A DNA stretch of 33,929 nt from Halanaerobium congolense (GCF_004366375.1 NZ_SOEF01000031.1:1-33929); one strand, 5' to 3'. Positions 1 through 9,075 are shown, counted from the stretch's first letter. The notes: generated by a model not told the origin, from the letters alone. Made by a program: numbers and translations.

Positions 1-38
1 AGGGGGAGGGATTCCTGCATTTTATACAGATTCCTAAC

Positions 39-67
39 CTGACAATTATGATAACTATTAATATTTT
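39..67 (+). promoter_or_regulatory. Possible promoter for the GldA-family gene
   Basis: CTGACA at 39-44, a 17-base spacer and TATTTT at 62-67 give a plausible sigma-A promoter about 50 bases before the first gene. The match is moderate and the surrounding DNA is very AT-rich, so chance is a real alternative. The first ~110 bases hold no convincing partial gene; the longest reading frame entering from the left edge stops within 14 codons. Confidence 0.3.
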
Positions 68-120
68 TAAAAAAACTATTAGATTTGACGTAACGAAATT
101 ATTAGATAGAGGTGAAAATA

Positions 121-1227
121 ATGACTAAAGAAAATCGTTTAGATCCCCAGACAGCTTATCTTCAAGCTGCACCTGCTCAGTATATTAATGAAAAAGGTAT
201 TTTAAAAAAAGCTGGAGCTTATGTCAGTGAGTGGGGGGGAAGAGTTCTAATTAGTGGTGGTGTAAGAGCTTTAAATGCGGCAGAAAAAGACCTGATTGCT
301 TCTTTAGATGAAAATAATATCTATTGGGAAAAAAATATTTTTAAAGGTGAGGTTTCTCAGTCCAACATTAATATTATTAAAGAAAAGGCAAAAAAAATGA
401 AAGCAAATTTAATTATTGGAGTTGGTGGTGGAAAGGCAATTGATACTGCCAAAGCTGCTGCTGAAGACATGAGACTTCCGGTTGCAGCTGTTCCAACTAT
501 TGCAGCTACCTGTGCTGCTGGATCAGCCTTTGCTGTAGTTTATACAGAAGATGGCCAGTTTGAAAAAGACTATTTTATGACACAAAATCCACGCCTGGTA
601 ATGGTAGATCCGCAAATTATTGCAGAAGCACCTGCTAAATATTTAAAATCAGGAATTTTAGATTCTCTGGCTAAATGGTATGAAGGTAAGGCTGTAGAAA
701 GTGGAATCGCTAATCCGAGTTTAGAAACAGTAGTTGCTATGAACTTAGCTGAAATTTTATATAATAAAATGAGAGAAGAAGCTATTATTGCTGTTGAACA
801 GTGCGAGAATAATGAACTGGGAGATGAATTAAAGGAAATTATTGATTTAAATATATATCTAACCACTATTATACAGAGTTTGGGTCAGAACACTTCTAGA
901 GGTGCAGCAGCCCATGGAATTCATAATGGAATGACTTCTATAGAGGAATCACATGATCTTTTGCATGGATTAAAAGTTGGTTATGGAATTATTGTTCAGC
1001 TCTATTTAGAAGATAAGGCAGAAGAATATATAGATGATGTAATCAAGTTTTTCAATGAACTAGGTTTAGAGCCATCATTTAAAGGATTAGGGATTCCTTT
1101 TACAGAAGATAATTTTAAAAAAACCGCTGCTAAGTCTGTGAATGATACAGTAATGTTGAAAATGCCAATAGAAGTAACGGAAGAAATGATTATTGAAGCA
1201 ATGAAAAAAGTTGAATCAAGAGTATAG
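121..1227 (+). CDS. Iron-type glycerol dehydrogenase family protein (GldA-like)
   Basis: A cytoplasmic NAD(P)-dependent polyol dehydrogenase of the GldA branch of iron-containing alcohol dehydrogenases, 368 residues, the usual family length. The nucleotide-binding motif IIGVGGGKAIDTAK lies at about 98-111. The metal ligands expected for GldA appear as D181 (ILDSLAKWYE), H265 (AAAHGIHNG) and H282 (LLHGLKVGYG), with the family spacing. A GTG at 112 is in frame, but the AGAGGTG ribosome site at 108-114 would overlap it and sits correctly before ATG 121, so I chose 121. A strong terminator follows, so it looks monocistronic. The substrate cannot be read from sequence: glycerol is the family default, but other members act on hydroxyketones or cyclic intermediates. 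The sugar genes downstream fit a polyol or ketose substrate. Confidence 0.85.
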   Translation: MTKENRLDPQTAYLQAAPAQYINEKGILKKAGAYVSEWGGRVLISGGVRALNAAEKDLIASLDENNIYWEKNIFKGEVSQSNINIIKEKAKKMKANLIIGVGGGKAIDTAKAAAEDMRLPVAAVPTIAATCAAGSAFAVVYTEDGQFEKDYFMTQNPRLVMVDPQIIAEAPAKYLKSGILDSLAKWYEGKAVESGIANPSLETVVAMNLAEILYNKMREEAIIAVEQCENNELGDELKEIIDLNIYLTTIIQSLGQNTSRGAAAHGIHNGMTSIEESHDLLHGLKVGYGIIVQLYLEDKAEEYIDDVIKFFNELGLEPSFKGLGIPFTEDNFKKTAAKSVNDTVMLKMPIEVTEEMIIEAMKKVESRV

Positions 1228-1268
1228 TACGAATTCTTGAAATTAATTAATTTTTCTCATTACATAAA

Positions 1269-1318
1269 GCCAGCTTATAAGTAGATAAATTTCTCTACAA
1301 AAAAGCTGGGTTTTTTAT
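1269..1318 (+). terminator. Rho-independent terminator after the GldA-like gene
   Basis: CCAGCTT at 1270-1276 pairs with AAGCTGG at 1303-1309, with an inner GTAGA/TCTAC stem at 1281-1285 and 1293-1297. A run of six T starts at 1311. It separates the dehydrogenase from the sugar importer. Confidence 0.85.
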
Positions 1319-1362
1319 TTTATTTTAAATTCTTATAACTTATAAACAATTTTCAAAATAAT

Positions 1363-1391
1363 CTTTTAATTTCTCATATATATGATATAAT
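1363..1391 (+). promoter_or_regulatory. Extended -10 promoter of the sugar ABC importer
   Basis: TGATATAAT at 1383-1391 is a consensus extended -10 element; the -35 region is weak, as is usual for such promoters. It is the best promoter in the 315-base gap before the binding-protein gene. The remaining leader of about 145 bases (to 1542) shows no riboswitch I can recognise and no clear operator; it ends in an AGGAGG ribosome site at 1529-1534. Confidence 0.6.
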
Positions 1392-1542
1392 ATTATTGGA
1401 TGAAGTTTTTTAAAAAAATATATCTTAATTACTATAATTTACAAACCAAGAAAAATTTGTGGAGGTGATAGGTTCATATTATTTTGATAAACTGATTAAA
1501 CATTTGTTGAAGTCTGAATAAAAAAATAAGGAGGACAGAGAA

Positions 1543-2802
1543 ATGTTATTTAGAAAAAGTATGTTGTTGAGTATTTTATTAATGGTGGCTTTGCTTTTTG
1601 TCTCAAGTTTTTCAGCAATGGCTCAAAATGGAGAAGTTGAAATTTTTAGCTGGTGGACCGGTGGTGGAGAAGAAGAAGGTCTAAATGCTTTAATTGAACT
1701 GTTTAATGAAAATTATCCTAATGTTGAAGTCATTAATGCTACAGTTGCTGGTGGTGCTGGTTCTAATGCTAAGGCTGTACTTAAAACTAGAATGGTTGGT
1801 GGAAATCCTCCAGATTCATTCCAGGTTCATGGGGGTGCAGAATTAGTTAATACCTATGTTGAAACAGGATTGATGGAACCAATTACTGGTTTGCTGGAAG
1901 AATGGGGAGTAAAAGACAAGTTTAATCAACAGATTTTAGAAATGTCTTCTTATGAAGGCGAATATTATTCTGTTCCGGTTAATGTACATCGTTCAAATAT
2001 AATGTTTTATAACAAAGCAGTACTTGAAGAAAATAATGTTGAACCTCCAACAGATTTAGCCAGCTTTAAAGAAGCATTAGCTAAATTAGATGAAGCTGGG
2101 GTAGTTCCACTTTCATTAGGTGATACTAATAAGTGGCCTGCAACTCAGATTTTTGAATCTTTATTAGTGTCAACTTTAGGTCCTGATGGCTATAATGGTC
2201 TTTGGAATGGAAATACAGCTGCTGATGATCCAGCAGTTAGAGAAGCACTTGTCCATTTCAATGATATAATGCAGTATGTCAATGAAGATCACTCTGCTCT
2301 TACCTGGCAGGATGCAACTCAAATAATGCATGAAGGTGAGGCTGGATTTAATATTATGGGTGACTGGGCAGAAGGTTATATGAAAACCTTAGGCTGGACA
2401 CCTGGTGAAGAATTTGGCTGGATGCCTGTACCAGAATCAGAGGGAACCTTTATAGTAATTACAGATACATTTGGTCTACCAAAAGGTGCTCCAAATCCTG
2501 AAAATGCTAAAAAATGGTTAAAAACTATTGCATCTGTAGAAGGACAGGATACATTTAACCCAATTAAAGGTTCAATTCCTGCTCGTTTGGATGCTGATAA
2601 GAGTAAATATGATCCTTATCTAACAAGTGCAATGGAAGATTTTGCTGAAGATACCTTATCACCCTCAATCGCTCATGGTTCTGCTGCTCCTGAAGGATTC
2701 ATTACTGCTTTAAATGATACTATCAATGAATTTATCACAACTGGTGATGTAGATGAAGCATTTGAAAACTTCCAGAAAAATCATGAAGAATATGTTCAGT
2801 AA
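1543..2802 (+). CDS. Sugar ABC transporter substrate-binding protein, glucose/mannose type
   Basis: Periplasmic solute-binding protein of a CUT1 carbohydrate importer (family 1 extracellular solute-binding protein), 419 residues. Residues 1-27 are a signal peptide (positive start, hydrophobic core, cleavage after AMA); there is no lipobox cysteine. The mature N-terminus reads VEIFSWWTGGGEEEGLNAL, a pattern I associate with the glucose/mannose-binding group found with GtsABC-like systems. Aromatic residues typical of sugar binding are scattered through the protein (WW, NKWPATQIFES, MGDWAEGYMK). It heads an operon with two permeases; an intercistronic hairpin just after it would favour extra binding protein. 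The exact sugar is inferred from similarity of pattern only. Confidence 0.85.
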   Translation: MLFRKSMLLSILLMVALLFVSSFSAMAQNGEVEIFSWWTGGGEEEGLNALIELFNENYPNVEVINATVAGGAGSNAKAVLKTRMVGGNPPDSFQVHGGAELVNTYVETGLMEPITGLLEEWGVKDKFNQQILEMSSYEGEYYSVPVNVHRSNIMFYNKAVLEENNVEPPTDLASFKEALAKLDEAGVVPLSLGDTNKWPATQIFESLLVSTLGPDGYNGLWNGNTAADDPAVREALVHFNDIMQYVNEDHSALTWQDATQIMHEGEAGFNIMGDWAEGYMKTLGWTPGEEFGWMPVPESEGTFIVITDTFGLPKGAPNPENAKKWLKTIASVEGQDTFNPIKGSIPARLDADKSKYDPYLTSAMEDFAEDTLSPSIAHGSAAPEGFITALNDTINEFITTGDVDEAFENFQKNHEEYVQ

Positions 2803-2841
2803 AAATTATTAATAATTTAAAAACAAATTAGAGAATGTAAT

Positions 2842-2876
2842 ATCTCCCCTCCTGTAATTAAGCGGGAGGGGAAGAT
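2842..2876 (+). promoter_or_regulatory. Intercistronic stem-loop between binding protein and permease
   Basis: ATCT-CCCCTCCTG at 2842-2854 pairs with CGGGAGGGG-A-AGAT at 2863-2876: 13 pairs with one bulged A and one G-T wobble, GC-rich in an AT-rich context. It is followed by TTAT rather than a long T run, so it is more likely an mRNA-stabilising or partly terminating hairpin than a full terminator. In other sugar importers such hairpins raise binding protein relative to permease. Confidence 0.65.
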
Positions 2877-2896
2877 TTATTTATGGAGTGATAAAA

Positions 2897-3817
2897 ATGA
2901 AAAGAAAACATAAGGAATCACTTACTTCAATTGCAATTTTATCACCATCAATAATTACTTTAGCAATATTTGTTTATGGTTTTATCAGCCGCAGTGTACA
3001 AATATCAATGCTTGATTGGGATACTTTTGCTAATTTTATGAGAAAAGCTAAAGATTATGTAGGCTTAGAAAATTATATTAGTTTATTTACAGAGTCAAGA
3101 TTTCAAACAGATCTTTGGAATACACTTTATTTTACTTTATTTTTCATTATAGGCTGTTTAGCTATTGGAATTTTATTATCATTAATTTTAAATAATAAGC
3201 CTAGGGGAGGATACTTTTTTCAAAACCTTTATTTATTTCCTATGGCGATTTCCTTTGTTGTAACTGGTACAGTCTGGCGCTGGATTTTTGCTCCTGGACG
3301 TCTGCCAAATAATCCGCGTGGAATAAACCTGCTTTTTGAGCAGCTTGGTCTGCAAAATCTGCAGTGGGGCTGGTTTACCAGCACAAATAGTTTTCTAGGC
3401 TTTAACGTTGCTTTAATAGCTGTAATAATTGCAGCTATCTGGCAGTACTCTGGTTATACAATGGCTATGTGGCTTGCTGGTCTAAGGGGAATTGATCAGC
3501 AGTTAATTGAAGCTGCAAGAATTGATGGTGCCAGTAAGTGGCAGATTTTCACCAAAATATTATTTCCTATTCAAAAGCCAATTACTCTTTCGGCGATTAT
3601 AGTTCTGGCTCATGTTTCACTTAAAGCCTTTGCTTTAATCTATGCAATGACAGGTAGTGGACCAAATAATGTTACAGATATACCTGCAGTTTATATGTTT
3701 GAAGCGACCTTCAGATCTAATCGTTATTCAACTGGTTCAGCAATTGCGATTGTTCTGCTGATGATGGTCGGACTGCTGATTATCCCTTACCTGGTCAATA
3801 GTTTTAAGGAGGAGTAA
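2897..3817 (+). CDS. Sugar ABC transporter permease 1 (MalF-type)
   Basis: Inner-membrane permease of the CUT1 importer, 306 residues with about six membrane helices. The EAA loop that docks the ATPase is present as LIEAARIDGASKWQIFTKI in the second half. A GTG at 2888 is in frame, but GGAG at 2885-2888 overlaps it and is properly spaced from ATG 2897, hence the start chosen. It lies between the binding protein and permease 2, and its stop is 3 bases before the next start. No ATPase gene follows, so a shared MsiK/MalK-type ATPase coded elsewhere is expected. Confidence 0.87.
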   Translation: MKRKHKESLTSIAILSPSIITLAIFVYGFISRSVQISMLDWDTFANFMRKAKDYVGLENYISLFTESRFQTDLWNTLYFTLFFIIGCLAIGILLSLILNNKPRGGYFFQNLYLFPMAISFVVTGTVWRWIFAPGRLPNNPRGINLLFEQLGLQNLQWGWFTSTNSFLGFNVALIAVIIAAIWQYSGYTMAMWLAGLRGIDQQLIEAARIDGASKWQIFTKILFPIQKPITLSAIIVLAHVSLKAFALIYAMTGSGPNNVTDIPAVYMFEATFRSNRYSTGSAIAIVLLMMVGLLIIPYLVNSFKEE

Positions 3818-3820
3818 GCA

Positions 3821-4648
3821 ATGGATGATAAAATGACCACACAAGAAAAGATAACAAGATATGCTGTTTTAATTGTCTTTGCAATATTCTTTCTGATTCC
3901 AATGTATGTTTTAATATCTACCAGTTTAAAAAGTTTTTCAGAAGTATCGATTAATACTATGTGGCAGCTGCCTTCGTCAATTTCAATTGAAGGTTTTAAA
4001 GAGGCTTTTGCTAAATTGGCTCCCAATGTACTTAACAGTTTTTATCTGGTAATTCCAGCCACTTTATTTTCTGCGATCTTAGGATCTTTAAATGGTTATG
4101 TATTATCTCACTGGAAGTTTAAAGGTTCAGATACTCTTTTTGCTTTAATTTTATTTGGAATGTTTATTCCCTACCAGAGTATATTATTTCCACTGGTTCA
4201 ATTTATGCAGACAATTGGCTTATATGGATCTATACCAGGATTAATTTTAGTCCATGTAGTGTATGGGTTACCGATCACAACTTTAATGTTCCGAAATTAT
4301 TATCAGGATGTACCTGACGCTTTAACTGAGGCAGCCAAAGTTGATGGGGCTAATATTTTCAGTATTTACCGCCACATCTTTTTTCCAATTTCAATTCCAT
4401 CTTTTGTAGTTGTTTTTATCTGGCAGTTTACAAATATCTGGAACGAATTTCTCTTTGCAGTTACCTTAACTGATACTCAAAGTCAACCAATCACAGTTGC
4501 TCTAACAAATTTAGCGGGAAGTCAGGTTGTAGAATGGAATGTACAGATGAGTGGTGCAATTATAACTGCTCTGCCGACACTTTTAGTTTATATTATTTTT
4601 GGCCGCTACTTCATTAAAGGTATGTTGGCCGGTTCAGTTAAAGGGTAA
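3821..4648 (+). CDS. Sugar ABC transporter permease 2 (MalG-type)
   Basis: Second permease of the CUT1 importer, 275 residues, about six membrane helices. The EAA motif reads [19 protein letters not shown], followed by [11 protein letters not shown], as in MalG-like proteins. The ribosome site AAGGAGGAG is at 3806-3814 inside the end of the upstream gene, so the two permeases are probably translationally coupled. This is the last gene of the importer operon; a terminator lies about 85 bases downstream. The partner sugar is presumably that of the upstream binding protein. Confidence 0.87.
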   Translation: MDDKMTTQEKITRYAVLIVFAIFFLIPMYVLISTSLKSFSEVSINTMWQLPSSISIEGFKEAFAKLAPNVLNSFYLVIPATLFSAILGSLNGYVLSHWKFKGSDTLFALILFGMFIPYQSILFPLVQFMQTIGLYGSIPGLILVHVVYGLPITTLMFRNYYQDVPDALTEAAKVDGANIFSIYRHIFFPISIPSFVVVFIWQFTNIWNEFLFAVTLTDTQSQPITVALTNLAGSQVVEWNVQMSGAIITALPTLLVYIIFGRYFIKGMLAGSVKG

Positions 4649-4731
4649 TTTGAACTGTAAAATATTAAGATTTATTTTTGATGTTCGAGGTATAAAAATT
4701 TAAATCTAAAAATCAAATAACTTAGGATATA

Positions 4732-4764
4732 CTCAGTCTGAAAAATTAGGCTGGGTTTTATCTT
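4732..4764 (+). terminator. Terminator after the sugar importer operon
   Basis: CTCAGTCT at 4732-4739 pairs with AGGCTGGG at 4748-4755 (eight pairs, two of them G-T), followed by TTTTATCTTT. The next 130 bases to the oxidoreductase start are AT-rich; I see no confident promoter or operator there. Confidence 0.65.
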
Positions 4765-4894
4765 TGTCTAGGGAATTAAAAGCATAATTTTTAAAGAGGA
4801 TTTTAGTCTTTTTTCAAGAAATAATCATAGTAAGCAATTAATTAAAGTTAGAATAATTTTATTTTAAAAATATTATTACAGGAGTGAATAATTA

Positions 4895-5887
4895 ATGAAA
4901 AAAGTTAAATGGGGCATTTTAGGTTGTGCAAACATTGCCCGTAAGGCAGTGATTCCAGGAATTTTAGCAGCAGATAATTCAGAACTAACTGCAGTTGCCA
5001 GCCGCAATCAGGAAAAGGCAAAAAAATTTGCAGAAGAATTTGGAGCAAAAAAATATTATAATGGTTATGATCAGCTTTTAGCAGATCAAGAGGTGGAAGT
5101 CGTTTATATTCCGCTGCCAAATTCTTTACATAAAGAGTGGGTTATCAAAGCAGCAGAAGCCGGTAAACACATATTATGTGAAAAACCGCTTTCCGGCAAA
5201 AACAAAAAAGAGGCTGAACTAATGAATCAGGCTGCTGAGAATAACAATGTTAAGCTAATGGAGGCTTTTATGTACCGCTTTCAGCCTTTTGTAGTTAAAC
5301 TTAAAGAAATAATTGATGATGGTATAATTGGTGAAATAAAAGAAATTAAGGCGAGTTTTGCCTTTGATATTAGTGGCCGCGGCAATGATATTCGCGCTAA
5401 TGCCGAACTTGATGGGGGTGCATTAAATGATATTGGATGTTATACAGTTAATATCTCAAGATATTTAATGGGGGCAAAGCCAAAAAAAGCAGCCAACTTT
5501 TTTCAAAAAGAAAATGAAGCTGGAGTTGACTTAAGCGGCAGTGGTACTCTTTATTTTGAAGGAGGTCGCTTTGCCAGTGTTTATTACAGTATTAACTCCC
5601 ATGATGAAAAAGATTTAGAAATCATAGGAAGTAAAGGAGTAATCAGGATTCCAGAATTTTTTGCCTGGAAAGAAGAAAACTATTTTTTGATTGAAAAAGA
5701 GGGTGAAATAGAGAAATTAGATGTAAAAACCGGACCTCAGTATCAGCTTGAAGTTACAGCTTTTGCAGAAACAATTATTAATGACACTGAAGTTCCTCTC
5801 AAGGTCAGTGAGGAAAGTTTTGCTAATCTTGAAGTGATGGATGCTATGCGTAAATCAGCTGCTGAAGAAGTTATTGTAAAGCTTTAA
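4895..5887 (+). CDS. Gfo/Idh/MocA family oxidoreductase
   Basis: Cytoplasmic NAD(P)-dependent sugar or inositol-type dehydrogenase, 330 residues, the normal length. The Rossmann motif is GILGCANIARKA (residues 7-18) and the catalytic-lysine motif is CEKPLSG (K97). The C-terminal substrate domain carries GGALNDIGCYTVN, the usual substrate and His/Asp region, although with Cys-Tyr in place of the frequent Val/His positions. A GGAG ribosome site precedes ATG 4895. It lies 44 bases before galT and probably shares its transcript, suggesting oxidation, reduction or epimerisation of a sugar taken up by the importer upstream. Members of this family are too diverse to name the substrate. Confidence 0.82.
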   Translation: MKKVKWGILGCANIARKAVIPGILAADNSELTAVASRNQEKAKKFAEEFGAKKYYNGYDQLLADQEVEVVYIPLPNSLHKEWVIKAAEAGKHILCEKPLSGKNKKEAELMNQAAENNNVKLMEAFMYRFQPFVVKLKEIIDDGIIGEIKEIKASFAFDISGRGNDIRANAELDGGALNDIGCYTVNISRYLMGAKPKKAANFFQKENEAGVDLSGSGTLYFEGGRFASVYYSINSHDEKDLEIIGSKGVIRIPEFFAWKEENYFLIEKEGEIEKLDVKTGPQYQLEVTAFAETIINDTEVPLKVSEESFANLEVMDAMRKSAAEEVIVKL

Positions 5888-5931
5888 ATTGTAAGGTTTA
5901 ATAGTTGACTGTATTGATAGGAGGGTGAATA

Positions 5932-7494
5932 GTGGAAGTTGAAAAAATTAATCAGGTTATTGAAAAATTATTGGTTTATGGTGAGGTAAACAACTTGTTA
6001 GGAAAATGGGATCGAATTGCTGCAAGAAACCAAATCAGAGATATTTTAAAAATTAACGAAAGTCCTGCTGAAGCCCTTACAGCTGAAGATTATGAGGTTC
6101 CGGAAGCTCCTCAGGCTTTATTAGACCAGCTGTTAGATTTTGCTGCAGCAAAAGAGTTAATAAATAATAATATTACTGAAAGAGATCTGTTAGATGCCAG
6201 AATTATGGGAGCTTTGATGCCACGACAATCAGAAGTTGCCGCTAGATTTCATAAAACAGCTGAGGAAATTGGGATTAAAAAGGCAACAGATGAATATTAT
6301 AGTTTAGCTCAAGCCAGCAATTATATCCGCCAGAAAAGAGTTGCCAGGGATTTAAATTGGAAGGCTGAAAGTGATTACGGCCAGATTGAAATTACGATTA
6401 ATCTTTCCAAACCAGAAAAAGATCCTGAAGAAATTGCAAAGGCTAGAAAAGAAGAACAGAGTAATTATCCTAAATGCTATTTATGTCTTGAAAATGTTGG
6501 CTTTTCTGGCAGCTTAAACCATCCTGCTCGCCAAAATCACAGAGTTATTCCTTTAAAATTACAAAATGAAGATTGGTTTCTGCAGTATTCACCATATGTC
6601 TATTATAATGAACACTGTATAGTTTTTCATAAAGAGCATATACCAATGCAGATTGATAAAAATACATTTGCAGTTTTACTTGATTTTATTGATCAGCTTC
6701 CTCATTATTTTATAGGTTCAAATGCTGATTTGCCACTTGTTGGGGGCTCTATATTAAATCATGATCACTATCAGGGAGGAAGACATATCTTTCCAATGGC
6801 AGAAGCAGAAGCAGAAGAATTTTATCAGCATCCAACCTTTCCAGATGTAGAAATCAGCCGGATAAAGTGGCCAATGTCAGTAATTAGATTGAAAGCTGAT
6901 GTTAGAGAAGATATAATAAATCTTGCAGTTAAAATTTTAGATAACTGGCGCCAATACTCTGATCCTGAACTTGATATTCTGGCTTTTTCTCAAATTGAAG
7001 ACAGACAGAAGGCTCATAATACAATTACTCCTATTGCTCGAAAAAAAGATAGCAGCTATGAATTAGATTTAGTTTTACGTAATAATCGTAAAAGCGAAGC
7101 TTATCCCGATGGAATTTTTCATCCCCACCAGGAATTACATCATATAAAAAAAGAAAATATCGGTTTAATTGAAGTAATGGGACGAGCAATTTTGCCTGGA
7201 CGTTTGAAAAATGAGTTAAATGTGATTTCTCATTATTTAAGCGGTCAAATAAGGATTGATGAATTAAAAGAAGCAGATGGACTAGAAAAACATCTGCAGT
7301 GGGTTTCTGAACTCAAAAGAAAACATGGAATTAATTTAACAGAGGAGGAAGCTGAAAAAGTTATTGAAGTTGAAATTGCAGGTAAGTTTAGTCAAGTTTT
7401 AGAAGATGCTGGTGTTTATAAAAATAATCCCATCGGTTACAAGGGATTTGAAAGATTTTTAGCTGCAGCTGGAATAGAAAAAGTTGAATTATAA
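5932..7494 (+). CDS. galT: UTP/UDP-glucose--hexose-1-phosphate uridylyltransferase, class II
   Basis: Leloir-pathway enzyme that exchanges UMP between UDP-glucose and galactose 1-phosphate. At 520 residues it is the long class II form found in Firmicutes, not the ~350-residue enterobacterial form. Visible marks are a Cys pair (CYLCLENVG), the SLNHPARQNHRVI block, the EHCIVFHKEH block and the active-site signature LNHDHYQGG with H277, H279 and Q281. The start is GTG, with AGGAGGG at 5919-5925 six bases before it. galK and galE are not in the window. Its neighbours (oxidoreductase upstream, GntR regulator 22 bases downstream) suggest a regulated galactose or galactoside branch. Confidence 0.9.
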   Translation: MEVEKINQVIEKLLVYGEVNNLLGKWDRIAARNQIRDILKINESPAEALTAEDYEVPEAPQALLDQLLDFAAAKELINNNITERDLLDARIMGALMPRQSEVAARFHKTAEEIGIKKATDEYYSLAQASNYIRQKRVARDLNWKAESDYGQIEITINLSKPEKDPEEIAKARKEEQSNYPKCYLCLENVGFSGSLNHPARQNHRVIPLKLQNEDWFLQYSPYVYYNEHCIVFHKEHIPMQIDKNTFAVLLDFIDQLPHYFIGSNADLPLVGGSILNHDHYQGGRHIFPMAEAEAEEFYQHPTFPDVEISRIKWPMSVIRLKADVREDIINLAVKILDNWRQYSDPELDILAFSQIEDRQKAHNTITPIARKKDSSYELDLVLRNNRKSEAYPDGIFHPHQELHHIKKENIGLIEVMGRAILPGRLKNELNVISHYLSGQIRIDELKEADGLEKHLQWVSELKRKHGINLTEEEAEKVIEVEIAGKFSQVLEDAGVYKNNPIGYKGFERFLAAAGIEKVEL

Positions 7495-7516
7495 TTTAAG
7501 AAGGAAGTGTCAAGAT

Positions 7517-8203
7517 ATGAGCAAATTTAATCTAAATTCTATTGACTCTTATAGTTATGAGCCATTGCGGAAACAGGTATATAATGTTTTACGAGAAGCA
7601 ATCCTTAAAGGTGAGCTGATGATTGGTGAAAAAATAACTGAAATGGAAATTGCAGATGAGCTTAATGTCAGTCGAACCCCTGTGAGAGAGGCTTTTCGAA
7701 TGCTGGAGCAGGAGGAGTTAATAAATATTATCCCACAGCAGGGTGTTTTTATAGCTGGAATCGAGACTAAAAAGGAAATTGATGATATATTCCAGCTGCG
7801 GACAGAGCTGGAAGGTTTAGCTGCTTTTCTGGCTGCAAAAAAAATAAATGAAGAACAAAAAACTCTTTTGAAAGAATATACGAAAGAATTGGAAGACTGT
7901 ATTGCCAATGATGATCAGCGGGGCTGTATTCGGGTTGATATTGCTTTTCATCGAATAATCAAAGAGGCTTCTAATAATAGATGGTTAGAAAAATTTCTGG
8001 ATACATTATTTGAGCAGGCTACCAGGTTTCGCCACAGCAGTTTTTCACGTCAAGGTAGAATGCAGGAATTTTTATCAGAACATATGGAGTTAGCAGAGGC
8101 AATAAATAGTGGGGATGCCGATAAAGCTCGTAAATGTGCTGAAGATCACATTAAGGCAGCCTGGAACAGTATTTTGACTGTATTTAAAAAAGAAAATAAT
8201 TAA
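7517..8203 (+). CDS. GntR-family transcriptional regulator, FadR subfamily (FCD domain)
   Basis: DNA-binding regulator, 228 residues. The winged helix-turn-helix at about residues 18-80 has the typical ADELNVSRTPVREAFRMLEQEEL recognition region (quoted in part: NVSRTPVREAFRMLEQ). The C-terminal all-helical FCD domain keeps the metal-binding set: Asp and His in RVDIAFHR, His in LSEHMELAEAI and His in AEDHIKAA. An in-frame TTG at 7484 overlaps galT, but ATG 7517 is preceded by AAGAAGGAAG, so I chose it. It is 22 bases after galT and likely controls this operon in response to a sugar acid or phosphorylated sugar. The amino-acid importer begins 138 bases downstream and could also be a target. Confidence 0.87.
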   Translation: MSKFNLNSIDSYSYEPLRKQVYNVLREAILKGELMIGEKITEMEIADELNVSRTPVREAFRMLEQEELINIIPQQGVFIAGIETKKEIDDIFQLRTELEGLAAFLAAKKINEEQKTLLKEYTKELEDCIANDDQRGCIRVDIAFHRIIKEASNNRWLEKFLDTLFEQATRFRHSSFSRQGRMQEFLSEHMELAEAINSGDADKARKCAEDHIKAAWNSILTVFKKENN

Positions 8204-8230
8204 TAATTATAAATAAATCAAAATAATACT

Positions 8231-8270
8231 TTTGCTTACTAAAGGATTATGTTATAATAAATCTTAAGAT
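8231..8270 (+). promoter_or_regulatory. Promoter and possible operator of the amino-acid binding-protein gene
   Basis: TGTTATAAT at 8250-8258 is an extended -10, with TTTGCT at 8231-8236 as a weak -35 at 16 bases. A perfect 10-base palindrome ATCTTAAGAT at 8261-8270 overlaps the expected transcription start and could be a repressor site. AAAGGAGG lies just before the gene. Confidence 0.55.
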
Positions 8271-8340
8271 ATTTTTATCATTTCGCAGATTAAAAAGTAG
8301 CGAGAAGATAGAATTTTAAATTAAAGGAGGAAAAATTCAA

Positions 8341-9075
8341 ATGAAGAAAAGTTTAATAGTAATTTTAGTTCTGTTGGCAGTAGCAACTTTTAGCACAGGT
8401 GTAATGGCTCAGCGCTATGTAGTGGGAACCAATGCAAGCTTTCCACCCTTTGAATATGTAGAAGATGGTGAAATTGTAGGTTTTGATATTGACTTAGTTA
8501 AAGAAATTGCCAAACTGCAGGGTTTTGAGGTAGAGGTAAGGGATATTAGTTTTGATTCTCTAATTCCGGGGCTGGCTTCAGGTAGTCTGGATATGGTGGC
8601 TGCTGGAATGACCATTACTGCAGATAGAGAAAAAGTTATTGATTTTTCTGACCCCTATTATTCAGCCAATCAATCTGTACTGGTTCACGAGGAATCTGAT
8701 GCCAATCTGACCGTTCTTTTTGGTAACCATGATGTTGGTGTCCAGACAGGTACCACTGGAGATACCTGGGTCAGAGATAATCTGCTTGAGGATGAGATTC
8801 TGACAGGTGAGCTCAGAAATTATGATTCCTATGTCTTTGTAATCAGAGATTTGGCCAATGGAAATATCGATGCAGCTGTACTTGATAAGCCGGTTGCCGA
8901 AACTTACAGCCAGAATAATCCTGTAAATGTAGTAGCCGAAATTATTACAGGTGAAGAATATGGTATTGCTGTTGGAGAGGGAAATGAAGAACTGCTGGCA
9001 GAAATCAACGCTGGTCTGGAAAAAGTAAAGAATAATGGTACCATGGAAAAACTAATCCAGAAGTATTTTGAATAA
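8341..9075 (+). CDS. Polar amino-acid ABC transporter substrate-binding protein
   Basis: Periplasmic family 3 solute-binding protein, 244 residues. A signal peptide of about 23 residues ends in VMA with no lipobox cysteine. The family 3 signature appears as GFDIDLVKEIAKLQG. The ligand-binding regions include NASFPPFEY, MTITADREKVIDFSDPYY (quoted in part: TADREKVIDFSDPYY) and TGTTGDTW. An arginine after TITAD, which normally binds the ligand alpha-carboxylate, is present. It works with the permeases and ATPase at 9382-11460, although a terminator stands between. The likely ligands are glutamine, glutamate, arginine or cystine; sequence reading cannot decide. Confidence 0.87.
   Translation: MKKSLIVILVLLAVATFSTGVMAQRYVVGTNASFPPFEYVEDGEIVGFDIDLVKEIAKLQGFEVEVRDISFDSLIPGLASGSLDMVAAGMTITADREKVIDFSDPYYSANQSVLVHEESDANLTVLFGNHDVGVQTGTTGDTWVRDNLLEDEILTGELRNYDSYVFVIRDLANGNIDAAVLDKPVAETYSQNNPVNVVAEIITGEEYGIAVGEGNEELLAEINAGLEKVKNNGTMEKLIQKYFE

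Noticed and set aside
2-37. End of an upstream gene reading GGGIPAFYTDS, which recalls CoA-transferase motifs.
   Set aside because: Only 11 codons, and the residues expected after that motif are missing.
1465-1521. Possible 18-codon leader peptide starting at GTG before the sugar-binding-protein gene.
   Set aside because: The GGAGGTG that would be its ribosome site overlaps the GTG itself, and the peptide has no regulatory pattern such as codon runs.
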